Of a DNA stretch of 40,873 bases, positions 1 to 9,686 are shown piece by piece (the first letter of the stretch is position 1; each line of letters begins with the position of its first letter). Made by a program: the position numbers and the translations under genes. The notes below the pieces were generated by a model that saw only the letters and a program-made list of their open reading frames with translations, did no database searches and was not told the DNA's origin. Source of the stretch: Clostridiales bacterium (GTDB taxonomy: Bacteria; Bacillota; Clostridia; Oscillospirales; Acutalibacteraceae); the NCBI GenBank assembly GCA_024690965.1, contig JAILOG010000017.1, positions 1 through 40,873 on the forward strand, given 5' to 3'.

Positions 1-178
1 CATCTCTTTGTGCTACATAATGTATAGTAAAACAACCATGTTCATTGTAAAAACTGTAAGTGTATATGGGACCGCGAAAATTATTATATTCAGTAAAAAT
101 TTGACATTTATAGTTTAATTTAAAATCATCTACTAAGAAATATAAATGTTTACAAACAAGTTTTTCAATTCTGTTCAT
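1..178 (-). CDS. Putative Rhs-tip immunity protein, 3' end cut by window edge
   Basis: An open frame on the minus strand begins with ATG at 178, two bases after the stop codon of the orphan rhs tip, and stays open for 59 codons to the window edge. It begins MNRIEKLVCKHLYFLVDDF and is rich in aromatic and charged residues, with no signal peptide or membrane segment in the visible part. I do not recognise the family. In polymorphic-toxin loci the gene directly after an rhs toxin end normally encodes the cognate immunity protein, so immunity to the toxin at 180-1165 is the natural guess (inference from position). The tight spacing suggests translational coupling. The C-terminus is unseen. Confidence 0.55.
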   Translation of the reverse strand, partial: MNRIEKLVCKHLYFLVDDFKLNYKCQIFTEYNNFRGPIYTYSFYNEHGCFTIHYVAQRD

Positions 179-179
179 A

Positions 180-1165
180 TCATTTCTCCATTACATAATG
201 AATAATACCCTTGGCAACATTACGATATTGCCAACTTGTTAAAATAATGCTTTCTAATGCATAACTTGAGCTCCTAGCTATACGCTTTGAATCAATTCCA
301 ATGTCAATTATGCGATAACCTTTGCGGAGCTTACCATACAACCAAGAGGCATTGCTAACTTTTCCACCAAATTCTGCTAATACCTTACCATGTTTTCCCA
401 AATCACTTAACCTATCATATGCTTTAAATCCTTCATATAAATTGTCAGTTGCATTTACGAATTGAGATACTGTTTTTACTCTATCCATTGTTTCTCCAAC
501 AACTGTAACTTTGGAAAAATCATTTACTTTATCAGCAACATTTGCTAATTTAACTACTTGTCCTCCACCTGATACAAATGGTACTACAGCGCACAATACA
601 TCCAATCCTAATGCACCCCAATTTGTCCAGTTCTTCCATCCCTCGTCTGTGCATAAGCTCACTACATCAACACCTATAAACACAAGATCTAAAACCGTGT
701 CACAAAAATTCCCATAGATATCAAATCTATTAACTGGGTTATCATCACAGTATAAAAATAGATTTTTATTATTAATAGACATAGGAGAGGAAAGAAGCAT
801 CCCTGTTGTATCCGCATTAATAAACCTATAAGTTTTAGGGTCATAATACCTGCTGCCAAGGTAATAAAGCCTGTTTCGCTGTCGTACACATAGCTTCTGT
901 ATCTAAGAGAGTTTCTATATGCTACATGCGTTTGGCTTGTTATTTGGCTGCCGCTTTCGTTGTATATACCAATCAGGTTTCCGCATTCGTCATACTGATA
1001 CCTTGCATACAAAGAGCCGTCCGCTAAATACAATGCCTCTATGTCACCGCGCCAGTTCGTCGCGTAATAATATGTGGTCATACTGCTGCCGGATTTCATG
1101 CGAAGGGCAAACGGCATTCCGATTTGGTCGTAGGTGCAAAGCAGTTCGCCACTGCCAAACCTCTT
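180..1165 (-). pseudogene. Orphan Rhs C-terminal tip with toxin domain, frameshifted
   Basis: Rhs core similarity starts abruptly near 1165 (SGELLCTYDQIGMPF) with no start codon or signal peptide, so this is a displaced rhs 3' end rather than a whole gene. It contains the conserved NWRGDIEALY and NSLRYRSYVYDSETGF segments. At 866-868 the frame changes: restoring one T on the coding strand gives the standard GFYYLGSRYYDPKTYRFINAD motif, which then runs into the next frame to the stop at 180. The tip after the NPVNRFDIYGN boundary is about 175 residues: a hydrophobic pretoxin-like stretch, then a C-terminal part with YRIIDIGIDSKRIARSSS that looks like a toxin domain I cannot name. About 60 bp at 811-870 are nearly identical to 3065-3124 in the main rhs gene, as expected for recombination between them. 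Confidence 0.75.
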
Positions 1166-1286
1166 ACAATTTTAAAAAATAAATTTCCTATATAAAGACC
1201 TATTCAGTAAGGTGACTTTTAATTTTTTTAACCATCCAGTTTACAGATTCAGGCTCCGTAAACGTTAAATCTTTAATAAAAAACAG

Positions 1287-2018
1287 TTATCGCCTAAGTC
1301 TATGTAAACGCCTTTTTTTCCAGTTACGAAATATTTTAACACCAATTACTATTACAATTACGTACCAAATAAAAATCACAGTGACAGTAAAATTCATATG
1401 TTTGAATGTTTCATAATAAGTGTAAACAATAGTTTTAGAGTCTTTGCTTTGTATTGCAAATTGAGCGTTTTCGCCGAAAAACAATCCATTCAACATATCG
1501 GGTATAGAATAAATATATATTGTACCATTATAGTTTTTTACATATTGGCGCTTTGTCCAAGAAAGTTTGAAACCGACTGCAATCCCATTTTCTTTACTGT
1601 ATTTTTCATCCGATTGTTCAACAAATCCATCTGGTCTTATTGTAATACTATAGTCTTTGTTTTTCTCGCAAAACAAAAGCTTTGAATCATCAGTGTATCT
1701 AATAATTGTGTCATCACCCGATAGTCCGAAAACTTTAAATGAATAGAGAAATTTTCCGTTTCTGTTAAATATACTTATATATCCATTATATAAATCCGTA
1801 AATAAGAGTGCTAAATTACCATTGCTTTTGTCAATATCAAAACTATTCAAATACATCCCATCATTTGCATAATTGCTATATTCAACATTTACGGTGTATT
1901 CTTTGCAAACTTTATTTTGTGGTGGTGTAATATTACTTACGGCACTTGCAGGGGTAATTTGATGCACAAAAATAAAAAAACACGTAATAATTAATATTGC
2001 TATTCTTTTGATTTTCAT
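1287..2018 (-). CDS. Secreted/membrane-anchored protein, possible Rhs immunity partner
   Basis: About 243 residues. The chosen ATG at 2018 has a GGAG 11 bases upstream; an ATG at 2039 lacks a ribosome site. The N-terminus (MKIKRIAILIITCFFIFVH) is a signal peptide or anchor. The middle, about residues 35-195, is a soluble domain with repeated aromatic strand-like segments (GNLALLF, GYISIFNRNGKFLYSF) resembling beta-propeller blades. The C-terminus has a strong TM helix (FTVTVIFIWYVIVIVIGV) followed by a basic tail, giving an outside-in topology. It lies downstream of the main rhs tip and upstream of the orphan tip, which fits an immunity or surface-adaptor role, but the 480-bp gap from the rhs stop weakens that. 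Family not recognised. Confidence 0.6.
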   Translation of the reverse strand: MKIKRIAILIITCFFIFVHQITPASAVSNITPPQNKVCKEYTVNVEYSNYANDGMYLNSFDIDKSNGNLALLFTDLYNGYISIFNRNGKFLYSFKVFGLSGDDTIIRYTDDSKLLFCEKNKDYSITIRPDGFVEQSDEKYSKENGIAVGFKLSWTKRQYVKNYNGTIYIYSIPDMLNGLFFGENAQFAIQSKDSKTIVYTYYETFKHMNFTVTVIFIWYVIVIVIGVKIFRNWKKRRLHRLRR

Positions 2019-2039
2019 TATTTTATATTCTCCATTCAT

Positions 2040-2500
2040 ACAAATAATTTATAACAATTATAATTTTTGCAAACCAATCACAGAATACTATGCTATGATT
2101 ATTATATTTAAATAAAATATGTAATCAATAACATAATATGAAGAAAGGTAATCTAAAAAAATCATATTATTTGTTCAATTAAGGAATATATATTAATATT
2201 TTCTGAATAATTTAAAAACATAGGAATAATGATGCCCTTAAACTGGTTTTTAATTACTCGGTATAAAAGTTCTTAACCGTAAGAAAGAAGATCCTTACGC
2301 ATCGCAAAGACAACGTGTCTTTGCGATGCTGGCATAAACAAAAGCGAGACAATCAAATTTTTAGGTTTTGTTCAAAAAAACAGCCATTCGATTGTTTTTC
2401 TTAAACAGGTATACGCGTGCCGATTATAGGTTAATAACCATTGTTTATAAAAAACTTTATATTTAGCTAAAAAATCAAGAATAGATATATTGTTTTTAAT
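2040..2500. other. Gene-free AT-rich spacer
   Basis: The stretch is strongly AT-rich and I see no gene with a plausible ribosome site on either strand. Its only distinctive content is the perfect hairpin listed separately at 2299-2329. The gap separates the main rhs stop codon from the following secreted-protein gene. Confidence 0.6.
2299..2329. repeat. Perfect 14-bp inverted repeat with 3-base loop
   Basis: Arms GCATCGCAAAGACA (2299-2312) and its exact complement (2316-2329) enclose the loop ACG. No T-run follows on either strand, so it is not a standard intrinsic terminator. It stands out as GC-richer than the spacer around it. It may be a REP/MITE-like element or a structured end of the rhs transcript. 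Confidence 0.7.
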
Positions 2501-5387
2501 TTATCTCCAATATTTCTTTACGGTATTATAAAATTTATCAACGTTAAATGATATTGAAATCTCACCTCCTATAACTATGTAACCAGATAGACCAAATCCA
2601 ATTATAGTTTCTTCATTAGGGTATATATTATTATGTTTATCCCCCTTCAAGCCATAAAAATATTCATCTCCAAATTCTAAAATATCTATATTAAAAATTG
2701 AAGCTGATACCCCCTCATATAACTCGGTTCCTAAATCGATATTTTTGCCTTCAACTTTTATATGTGCCATATCAGCTTTTGCACCAGCTGATACATCAAC
2801 CACGGAATCAATCTTTGCAGTAGCTTGCAAACCAAATCCAACACCAAGATCTGCAGACAAATTGTTGCAAAATGAATCAAATGTTTTATGTATTTTTTCT
2901 GGTGTTGAATATTTTATTGCTTTTGGGTGGTTAGATCCACTATCAGACATTATAGTGCAAAAATTAGGAAGATTGCCTGTTATATCGGTCATATTCGTCG
3001 GATTGTCATTGCAATACGCATACATATTTGTCCCAAACAAGCCTTGACCGGTAGAAACAAATTTATCCGCATTAATAAACCTATAAGTTTTAGGGTCATA
3101 ATACCTGCTGCCAAGATAATAAAGCTCAGACTCGGTATCATAATAGTAACCTCTGTACCTAAGTGGATTAATAATGCCTATATGAGATGAACTCGTGATT
3201 AAATTGTCATTTGCATCGTAAATACCGAGAAGCTTGCCCCATTCGTCATACTCGTATCTGGCTTTTAAGGTATTGTCCGTGCCAAATAATGCAATCACAT
3301 CACCGCGCCAGTTTAGGTCATAGTAATAGTATGTACCATTGTAATTCAATGTAAACGGATTGCCCAATGCATCATAACTGAAATACAGCTTTTTATTCGT
3401 GCCTATTTCTTCGTACATCAGCTTGTTATTTACGTATTCATAATTATGAACGGTGCCGTTTACGGTTCTTTTCGTTCGCAAGCTATTGTCATCATATTTG
3501 TATGTTACACTTGTTGAGCCTTTTGTTAAAGTTGCAAGTTCTTTGCCGTTTGTCCACGTCATTTGCATACCATCGCGGTATGTAAGTGGATTTCCTGAAT
3601 TATCGTAGGTTATTGTTGTTCCGTTATATGTTGCTATAAGATCCTTCCACACTGAATTGTAGGTAAAATTAGCTATATCAGTATCTGTACTTGTAGACGT
3701 AGATAAATTTAAAGTTGATTTTTTGCACTTTGTTACATTCCCTCGGCTATCGTATGTGTACGAATACGCAGTAGCGATATTGCTACTAAAATCAAGGTAT
3801 GTAGCCGTAGATACACGATTTAAAGAGTCATACTGGTACGATTCGGCATAATTATAATCGTTGCTTGAACCTATTTTTTTACCTATAACGCTAAGATTTC
3901 CGTTAGCATCATAGAAATAGTCATAATATTCGTTACCTACTCTTTCAGATTTTATCTGCATGGTGGAGCGCCATTTAAATGAGCTTTCTGTATCAGTATC
4001 ATAAGGTCTAACATATGTGTATGTCTTTCCGGAAGTACCGCCGGCACTTTGACGTGTTATATCTGAAATCCTGCCGATGCGATCATATGTGTATGTTACT
4101 GAAAAAGCATCGTTTCTCGTCTCGGATGGCAAACTATCACTTGTGTACTCATATGTGGTTACATTATGCACGCCATCCACAACATTATCATAACTAGTTA
4201 CATCATCCATTGTATTATAGCAAGTATTGTATCTATAGTCAATATCTCCACCTTTACCGCTTACAGATGTAGGTCTGCCTATAAGATCATACATATAAGT
4301 TTTGGTTTGGGCATTACGGTTATCTCTTATACTCGATATGCCGCCTTGATTATTGTACTTATATTCTGCTATTGTTTGAGATGAATTATCAGTGTCTAAA
4401 AATGTCTTTTTTGTTACCCTGTCGTAGTTATCATACGTGTAGGAGTTTTTCTGATTATTTGCATACGCCGACTTTGTTAAAGTATCGCCGTATGAATCGT
4501 ATGTGTTAGTTATTAATTTTGTATAATTGTAACTGTTTCGCTCATAAAATAGTCTACATCAGTATATGAAAATTCAACTTTCTGAGCGTCAGGATATGTA
4601 ATTTTAGTGATAAAGTCTGCAAACGTACCTGAACCGTATGTAAATGCTATTCCTTTTCCATCCGGTCTTGTTATACTGCTAATCTTTAAATTTGATGAAG
4701 AGGAATTAACATAATTTATTATTGTTCGTCCTGCTCCGTCGGTAATGCTGTCTAAGCGATATTTTGAGTTGTTGAGTGTACTTGAATATGTGATTTTACA
4801 CTGCCCACATAATCGTTACTCTGAATATATGAGTCACGAATATTGAGATTTGTTATTGCAGCCGAACTCTCGGTATATCCGAACAAACCGACATTATCTT
4901 TATTGCTGTAAATAAACGCGCCGTATATCGTATGTCCGTTACCATCAAAGCTGCCGCCAAACGGCTTTTGTTTGCTTCCGATGCTTAAAAATGTGTTCTT
5001 CGGCAGGAATGTGTAGCTTATTTCAGGGTGGTCACCCCAATTTTGAAGATTTGAAGTGTCGTTGAGTTTAATATCAGCTTCAAGCTTTACATACTTACCT
5101 CTGAAATCATCACCGCTGTTTACAAGGTACGCGAAATACGCAAGCTGTTCGGCTGTTTTGATTATATACGGTGTCTGAGCACTGCCGCTGCCTGAATCAA
5201 ACTTCGCTGATACCGTTCCGTCCCATATAAATAGAGAAGATGTGTCCGTATCGGCATAAGCTGACGGAATCAGCGACAAGATTATCACAAGTGATAATGC
5301 TAATGAAATGATTATTGTTTTTATCTGTTGATATTTCTTTTTCAAATTCTTTACCTCGATTCTTAATTTGATTTGTTGTTTGTCCAT
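2501..5387 (-). pseudogene. Main Rhs/YD-repeat polymorphic toxin, GLUG N-terminus, frameshifted
   Basis: The reading starts at ATG 5387 (MDKQQIKLRIEVKNLKKK) with a signal peptide ending near SLIPSAYA. A GLUG-type secreted domain follows (TPYIIKTAEQLAYFAYLVN, GGSFDGNGHTIYG, NVGLFGYTE). Near 4794-4797 the frame changes in a four-base homopolymer and continues as Rhs core (SKYRLDSITDGAGRT). It changes again at 4546-4549, in another homopolymer, into the long YD-repeat part, including GNLSVIGKK, NWRGDVIALFG and the closing YYLGSRYYDPKTYRFINAD. The tip of about 155 residues after NPTNMTDITGN is glycine-rich and of unknown activity. Restoring one base at each site gives one protein of about 960 residues, shorter than most Rhs proteins, so an internal deletion between the GLUG and Rhs parts is also likely. 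Decay, phase variation and sequencing error are all possible. Confidence 0.75.
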
Positions 5388-5403
5388 TTTTTTCAGGCTA
5401 AAA

Positions 5404-5434
5404 GAAAAGACCGAGATTACATCTCAGCCGGTCA
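5404..5434 (-). terminator. Possible intrinsic terminator after the parB remnant
   Basis: Read on the minus strand, GACC...GAGAT-GTA-ATCTC...GGTC forms a bulged stem followed by TTTTCTTTT. It sits just after the parB-like stop and before the rhs start. Confidence 0.5.
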
Positions 5435-5441
5435 TAACTTT

Positions 5442-5883
5442 TTATCTTGCCTGTTCACGCTGTCTTTGAAGATAGCGTTTGTAATGCTCAAGCGCTTTAA
5501 CTACATATTCCTCAGCTTGTGCGTTTTCGTATCCCTGCGGAATGAGAGGACGCAGACGCTCAAAAGAAAACTTAAATCTCGGATTTTGATTAGGCTTTGT
5601 TTCAGCCATAATATTCACCACCTTTTCATAATCGACTGTGCCTGCTTCATAAGCCTTTCGTATGCGAATTGCCTGATCGTGTGACGGAAACGCTTCCGTT
5701 TCATCAATACGGTCAACAACATCTCGCTGTGTTTCTTCATCAAGATAGGAAAGCTCAACAGCAGGTCGCATTTTAATTTTGCCTTCGTCAACAAAATCCA
5801 AGAGTTCCGGGATTAGGCACAGTTGTAGATTTTCCGGTTCCGCCTTTTTGGTTTTCCACTGCTATCACTTTACATTTGCTCAT
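5442..5883 (-). pseudogene. parA'-'parB deletion remnant
   Basis: ATG 5883, with GGAG about ten bases upstream, starts MSKCKVIAVENQKGGTGKST, the deviant Walker A N-terminus of a ParA/Soj ATPase. After TTV the sequence jumps, out of frame, into LIPELLDFVDEGKI, the middle of a ParB-like protein, which runs to the stop at 5442. The ParB part matches the C-terminal half of the intact ParB-like gene at 14467-15318 (AVELSYLDEE versus GVELSFLSDE; IPQGYENAQAEEYVVKALEH versus the IPQGYTAKQQEDYIIKALEH equivalent). A deletion therefore removed most of parA and the start of parB. It is likely the scar of an older integrative element or plasmid related to the one at 12.9-20.6 kb. Confidence 0.8.
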
Positions 5884-5950
5884 TTTGGACATCTCCTTTA
5901 CAATAAAATTCATACCACTGAGCAGGTGGATATGTAAAAAAGGGCAACAA

Positions 5951-5997
5951 AAAAAGACCGAACTCTCTCTATTATGTAATAAAGAAAATTCGGTCTT
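5951..5997 (-). terminator. Intrinsic terminator
   Basis: On the minus strand AAGACCGAA (5989-5997) pairs with TTCGGTCTT (5954-5962) across a 26-base AT-rich loop and is followed by a T-run. No gene lies immediately upstream, so it probably served one lost in the deletion that made the parA'-'parB scar. Confidence 0.6.
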
Positions 5998-6213
5998 AAA
6001 TGACACATATTTAATTGTATAAAGGGTTAGAAAATTCCCGACGGTTCGAGTCCTGCCGGTCGGGCAGTCTGCAAACGGTGAGGGAGCAGAATATATTATT
6101 TTTATGAAAAAAATTTATATAATTCAGTTTCGATGGTTCAAGTCCTGCCATCGCACGATTTTAACCTGTTTTGGGCATTATTTTTAAAGTTTGAAAATGG
6201 TCTTAAAAATACC

Positions 6214-6237
6214 AAAAACCCCAGATATAATCTGAGG
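6214..6237 (-). terminator. Possible intrinsic terminator
   Basis: On the minus strand, CCTCAGAT-TAT-ATCTGGGG (8-bp stem with one mismatch) is followed by TTTTTGG. It lies downstream of the tRNA-Pro-like 3' fragment in the same orientation. Confidence 0.45.
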
Positions 6238-6271
6238 TTTTCGGGTCTTGGGCTTTTTCGTCGCCCAATCA

Positions 6272-6284
6272 TGGTCGAGGTGAC
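6272..6284 (-). repeat. 13-bp copy of tRNA-Pro 3' end, candidate attachment site
   Basis: The minus strand reads GTCACCTCGACCA, identical to the last 13 bases of the tRNA-Pro gene at 40630-40706, including the encoded CCA, in the same orientation. A preceding GGGTTCA resembles the T-loop entry, but the rest of the T-arm differs. Elements that insert into tRNA 3' ends leave this kind of duplication at the far end. The candidate would bound a 34-kb region. Confidence 0.45.
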
Positions 6285-6335
6285 CACATATGAACCCCCA
6301 AAAGTCCGCATTTTACGGGCTTTTTTATTTTGAAG

Positions 6336-6356
6336 TGTGCAACCGGTGTGCAACGG
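6336..6356 (+). repeat. Tandem TGTGCAAC motif, copy 1
   Basis: GTGTGCAACCGGTGTGCAAC is two copies of GTGTGCAAC with a two-base spacer. The same block with one base changed lies at 40485-40505, in the same orientation, just inside the other candidate end. It could be a recombinase binding site; the role is inferred from position only. Confidence 0.5.
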
Positions 6357-6421
6357 ATATTTTCTTAACTAACCTCATAGACAATTAGTTATTATGTATT
6401 GTTGCAAGAATCAATCTTTCA

Positions 6422-7261
6422 TTAACACTTTTTGGAAGGTGGGTAGAAATCCTTTATATCCGAAATTCGCTGTCTTCCGGTACAATACAAGCAAGATCTT
6501 CCATCAGTATCATTCTCTACTCCTATGTTAAACTCACAGTAAGAACAATCATCCATATAATTGGCATAAGGCTTTCCTTTATAATTTCTTGCAGATATTG
6601 GACACCAATCCGCATGAATAGCAAGTCCTCGATTCTTTAATTGCATCTTATCTGCTCTCTCATAAAACTTATCAAGCCAAAATTTGCACTTCTTGTTATA
6701 AACCCACTTTTTTTCAGAGCATTCACTTAACAAAACATGTGTTAATTCTTCCCTTGAAATGTTATGATTCATTTTGCTTAAATCAATTTCGATAGTAGAG
6801 ATATCTGCCTTTTTAATTTTTACAAGCTTAGAATCACCAATTTTATGTGTAACATATACTTCGATAAAAAGCTTCCTATCCCCTTTGTAGGCAACTATGT
6901 CAGGTATTATTCCGCCAAAATTCTTTTCAAGTTCGATTTTATCAAAATCCAGTGTAACACTATCAGATATTCTTACACTTTTACTTGAACCCGGGAAATT
7001 TAATATCACCTGAGGTAAGTTTATACGTTTTGCATTTGACAAAATCTCTTTCGCAGCAAGATGCAACGAAGTTTGATATCCATACTCACAATCCGTGTCA
7101 GATCGATGCGCAAAATGATGTGTTAGCTTATTCCCTTGTTTTGCAATCAGAGCTTCACCGCAAGCAGGGCATACACAGCCGCATTTTAACCCCTTTTCCA
7201 CATCATCTATGTATGTAATTCTATTATTCTTAAGTGCGTAAGTCATGTGCTTATTTTTCAT
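6422..7261 (-). CDS. CoiA-like nuclease-family protein with zinc-ribbon ends
   Basis: About 279 residues from ATG 7261, which follows an AGAGATGA ribosome site. An N-terminal Cys/His cluster (CGCVCPACGEAL, then KLTHHFAHRSDTDC) is the pattern that opens the competence CoiA-like family. Around residues 120-150, IIPDIVAYKGDRKLFIEVYV matches the PD-(D/E)XK nuclease-type core of that family (Asp, then Glu in a beta strand, with lysines after). The C-terminal third has paired cysteines (DDCSYCEF, RSCLYCTG), a probable zinc ribbon. The gene lies 79 bp downstream of the KAP ATPase on the same strand and is probably co-transcribed with it. A DNA-processing effector role is inferred; nuclease activity is not certain because the catalytic lysine is not in the classical place. 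Confidence 0.7.
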   Translation of the reverse strand: MKNKHMTYALKNNRITYIDDVEKGLKCGCVCPACGEALIAKQGNKLTHHFAHRSDTDCEYGYQTSLHLAAKEILSNAKRINLPQVILNFPGSSKSVRISDSVTLDFDKIELEKNFGGIIPDIVAYKGDRKLFIEVYVTHKIGDSKLVKIKKADISTIEIDLSKMNHNISREELTHVLLSECSEKKWVYNKKCKFWLDKFYERADKMQLKNRGLAIHADWCPISARNYKGKPYANYMDDCSYCEFNIGVENDTDGRSCLYCTGRQRISDIKDFYPPSKKC

Positions 7262-7340
7262 AACAATCATCTCTTTAGAGGCAAAACAATTTAAACATTT
7301 ATTGATAAATGCTTATAATATAAACAAAGCTTCCAATAAT

Positions 7341-9518
7341 TTAATCAGTTTTTTCCCATTCCGGTATTAATGAATTAACATTCTCTTTAGAAATTGAATC
7401 ATACTCTTTTTTATCAGAATTATACCATAAATAAAATGCAACTGCAGTTTGTTTAACATCAAATTCCAAATTAGAAAAAATCTCTGTGTTTTTAAGACTA
7501 ATCAAGTCATTATATACTTTGTCAACAGATATGTACTCCTCAAGACTTTCCTTTTTAAAATGCCACCCATTAGTCTTTCCTCCCGTCCAAGTCCCAGCAC
7601 AAGAGAAAATATAATATGGAATATTATTCTTGACATTCAAGCTTTTGTGTATATGGTTTTGTAAAGATGTTGGTTCTTTATAATTCCAAAACCAATACTT
7701 GCCCCATGGGGATATTGATTTAAACAAAAAGCAGGCTTTAGATATTTCTTTAATACGCTCTAATACAAGATTTTCAATACTTGTTAGTTGTTCTTCAGAT
7801 ATAACCCTATAATTATAGTCTTGTGAGTTGCCAATATGTCCATACGCTCTTTCGATTCTAACTATCATATTAGCAACTATATCAAATTCGTCATTGTTGG
7901 TAGTTTCAATGAGATTCTTTAATAATGTAACTATATCATCTGTATTCGTTGTTTTTAAGATAGTCCAACAGCAATCCTCACAATATGATGATGGCGAAAT
8001 ATACAGAATCCCTTTTTCTTCATCATCAAAGGGCATCGTTTGCAGATGAATAAGCTTTTGTAATATTAATTGTTTTCTGTCATTGGGTATATCATTTGCA
8101 TATGCATTTAATTCTTTAGCATACTGAGATATAAGATCCTTTTCTAATAATTTATCAAGCATCTTATCCAATTCTGCAGAATCATAATTAGTAATGGAAT
8201 CAACAATTAATTTCTTAGAAACACCAATATCTTCCAATGAAAGTCTAAAATATAAAGGAGCTCGATCTGTACAAGATATTCTTTGTTTATATCTCAATTC
8301 GTCTTCAGTTACACTATCATAATAATATCTCCCTGTATCCCATGAGAATTTCGGAAAAATAACCTGCAGCATTCGTAGCATTGATTCCGGATCATTTGTT
8401 ATTTTTTCAAACTTTTTTATCAATTCTTCTCTGTTCTTACTTTTATCGTTTATAAGAATTCCCGACCCATGACTACCCTCTGTCAAAAGGTCGATATTAT
8501 CCTTTATCCAGTCAAATATTTTCGGTGCGCAAATCTGCAAGGTAGTAATAGCTAAAAGGTCAATGCAATTCGTTTCATCATGAAGTAATCCGTATTTAAA
8601 CTTATATACATTTATTACCCTATTAATATCTCGAATCGTATTAAGGAATGGACATAGACAATCATTATACACTTCATTCCAGTATTCTTTTTCAAAATTT
8701 TTACAAGGAATTTCATCAAACCACAAATTATCCAATTGATCAAATAATAGTTTATGAACATCAATTTGTTTTGCCTCTGGCACATCAAACGGCACTTGAA
8801 TGATTTTTTCAAGGTATTCTTCACCATTACATTTTTGTTCATCTTCGAGCGCTCTGACAACTACATCTTTATCAAATGATAAAAGGTAAATCATATTTGG
8901 AAAACCTGCTACGCAATTTACTAATTGAAAAATCAACCGAATTTGCTCATTATTCAATCTATCTATATCATCAATTATTACTATTATTTTTTGACTTTGT
9001 TTCTTTAACTCATTTATAATACTGTTTTTTAAGCTTTCAAGGCTTTCTTTATTTTTTGCTACCTCTGAAAGATTTTTTCCAACACTGGAAACAATCTTTT
9101 TTATTGGTTTTAAATAATCACCTACAAAAGGAATATATTCTGAATATTCTAAAACATCGGAATATTTTTGTAATGCGGAGCCAACATTTTTCAGGTTTTT
9201 ATTAGATGCTTTTGAGCCTATTTCTACCAAAATTGTCTGGAAGAATTGATTAATTAGACTTGTTTTGTCTGAATAGTTCCACGGATTGAATTTGACAACA
9301 AGTGGTTTATCATCATTTTGTTTAGTTAAATAATCTATTTCTTCGACAATCATATTTATTATAGAAGTTTTGCCTGTTCCCCACTTGCCACACAATTCTA
9401 CGGTAAAATTATCTTCACTTGTGTATGAAACAATTGCTTGCGCAAGCTGTTTTGCAAATGATTTTCTATTTAACTTATCTTCAGTTATACTGCTGATAGG
9501 CTTATCTGAAGAAAACAT
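7341..9518 (-). CDS. KAP-family P-loop NTPase
   Basis: About 725 residues. ATG 9518 follows AGAGGTG by six bases and is preferred to the GTG at 9527. Walker A is GKWGTGKTS (residues 44-52), the KAP-type FNPW motif follows about 35 residues later, and Walker B is IIVIIDDIDRL near residue 185. A weakly hydrophobic segment (YIPFVGDYLKPIKKIV) lies between the two Walker motifs, where KAP proteins often carry membrane helices. The C-terminal 400 residues are helical and unrecognised. KAP NTPases include PifA, the F-plasmid protein that excludes phage T7, so an antiphage switch or sensor role is plausible. It heads a two-gene minus-strand operon with the CoiA-like gene and is divergent from the caspase-like gene. 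Confidence 0.85.
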   Translation of the reverse strand: MFSSDKPISSITEDKLNRKSFAKQLAQAIVSYTSEDNFTVELCGKWGTGKTSIINMIVEEIDYLTKQNDDKPLVVKFNPWNYSDKTSLINQFFQTILVEIGSKASNKNLKNVGSALQKYSDVLEYSEYIPFVGDYLKPIKKIVSSVGKNLSEVAKNKESLESLKNSIINELKKQSQKIIVIIDDIDRLNNEQIRLIFQLVNCVAGFPNMIYLLSFDKDVVVRALEDEQKCNGEEYLEKIIQVPFDVPEAKQIDVHKLLFDQLDNLWFDEIPCKNFEKEYWNEVYNDCLCPFLNTIRDINRVINVYKFKYGLLHDETNCIDLLAITTLQICAPKIFDWIKDNIDLLTEGSHGSGILINDKSKNREELIKKFEKITNDPESMLRMLQVIFPKFSWDTGRYYYDSVTEDELRYKQRISCTDRAPLYFRLSLEDIGVSKKLIVDSITNYDSAELDKMLDKLLEKDLISQYAKELNAYANDIPNDRKQLILQKLIHLQTMPFDDEEKGILYISPSSYCEDCCWTILKTTNTDDIVTLLKNLIETTNNDEFDIVANMIVRIERAYGHIGNSQDYNYRVISEEQLTSIENLVLERIKEISKACFLFKSISPWGKYWFWNYKEPTSLQNHIHKSLNVKNNIPYYIFSCAGTWTGGKTNGWHFKKESLEEYISVDKVYNDLISLKNTEIFSNLEFDVKQTAVAFYLWYNSDKKEYDSISKENVNSLIPEWEKTD

Positions 9519-9686
9519 AAATGTCACCTCTTAATTATTTTTACCGATTTGCATTACATATTAAAAAAACAATAAACAGTAGGAATTACTTGAAAGAAAA
9601 AATTGCATTCTAATAAGATTTTGATATAATGGAATTATCATAAAAATAGTTTTTAATATTATTATATAATTCAATAGGAGGATATT
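9519..9686. promoter_or_regulatory. Divergent promoter region between KAP NTPase and caspase-like genes
   Basis: This very AT-rich spacer separates the two start codons. A TATAAT-like hexamer lies about 20 bases upstream of the AGGAGG site of the plus-strand gene. A shared promoter region would allow the two arms of the putative defence locus to be co-regulated. I see no clear palindromic operator. Confidence 0.5.

Larger units (their letters stand above)
5998..6421. other. Gene-free scar with tRNA-like 3'-end fragments
   Basis: No convincing gene. On the plus strand two fragments resemble tRNA T-arms: 6037-6066, centred on GGTTCGAGTCC, and 6131-6157, centred on GGTTCAAGTCC, each flanked by short complementary arms. 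Neither has D or anticodon arms. Also present are a possible minus-strand terminator (6214-6237), a 13-bp copy of the tRNA-Pro 3' end (6272-6284), and a tandem TGTGCAAC motif (6336-6356). The mixture looks like the residue of repeated integration events at tRNA genes. Confidence 0.5.

Noticed and set aside
6037-6157. Two complete tRNA genes
   Set aside because: Only T-arm-like segments are visible; no D-arm or anticodon arm can be drawn, so they are listed as fragments only.
6133-6353. Short frames in both directions over the tRNA-like scar
   Set aside because: No ribosome site, and the sequence consists of terminator-like hairpins and tRNA fragments.
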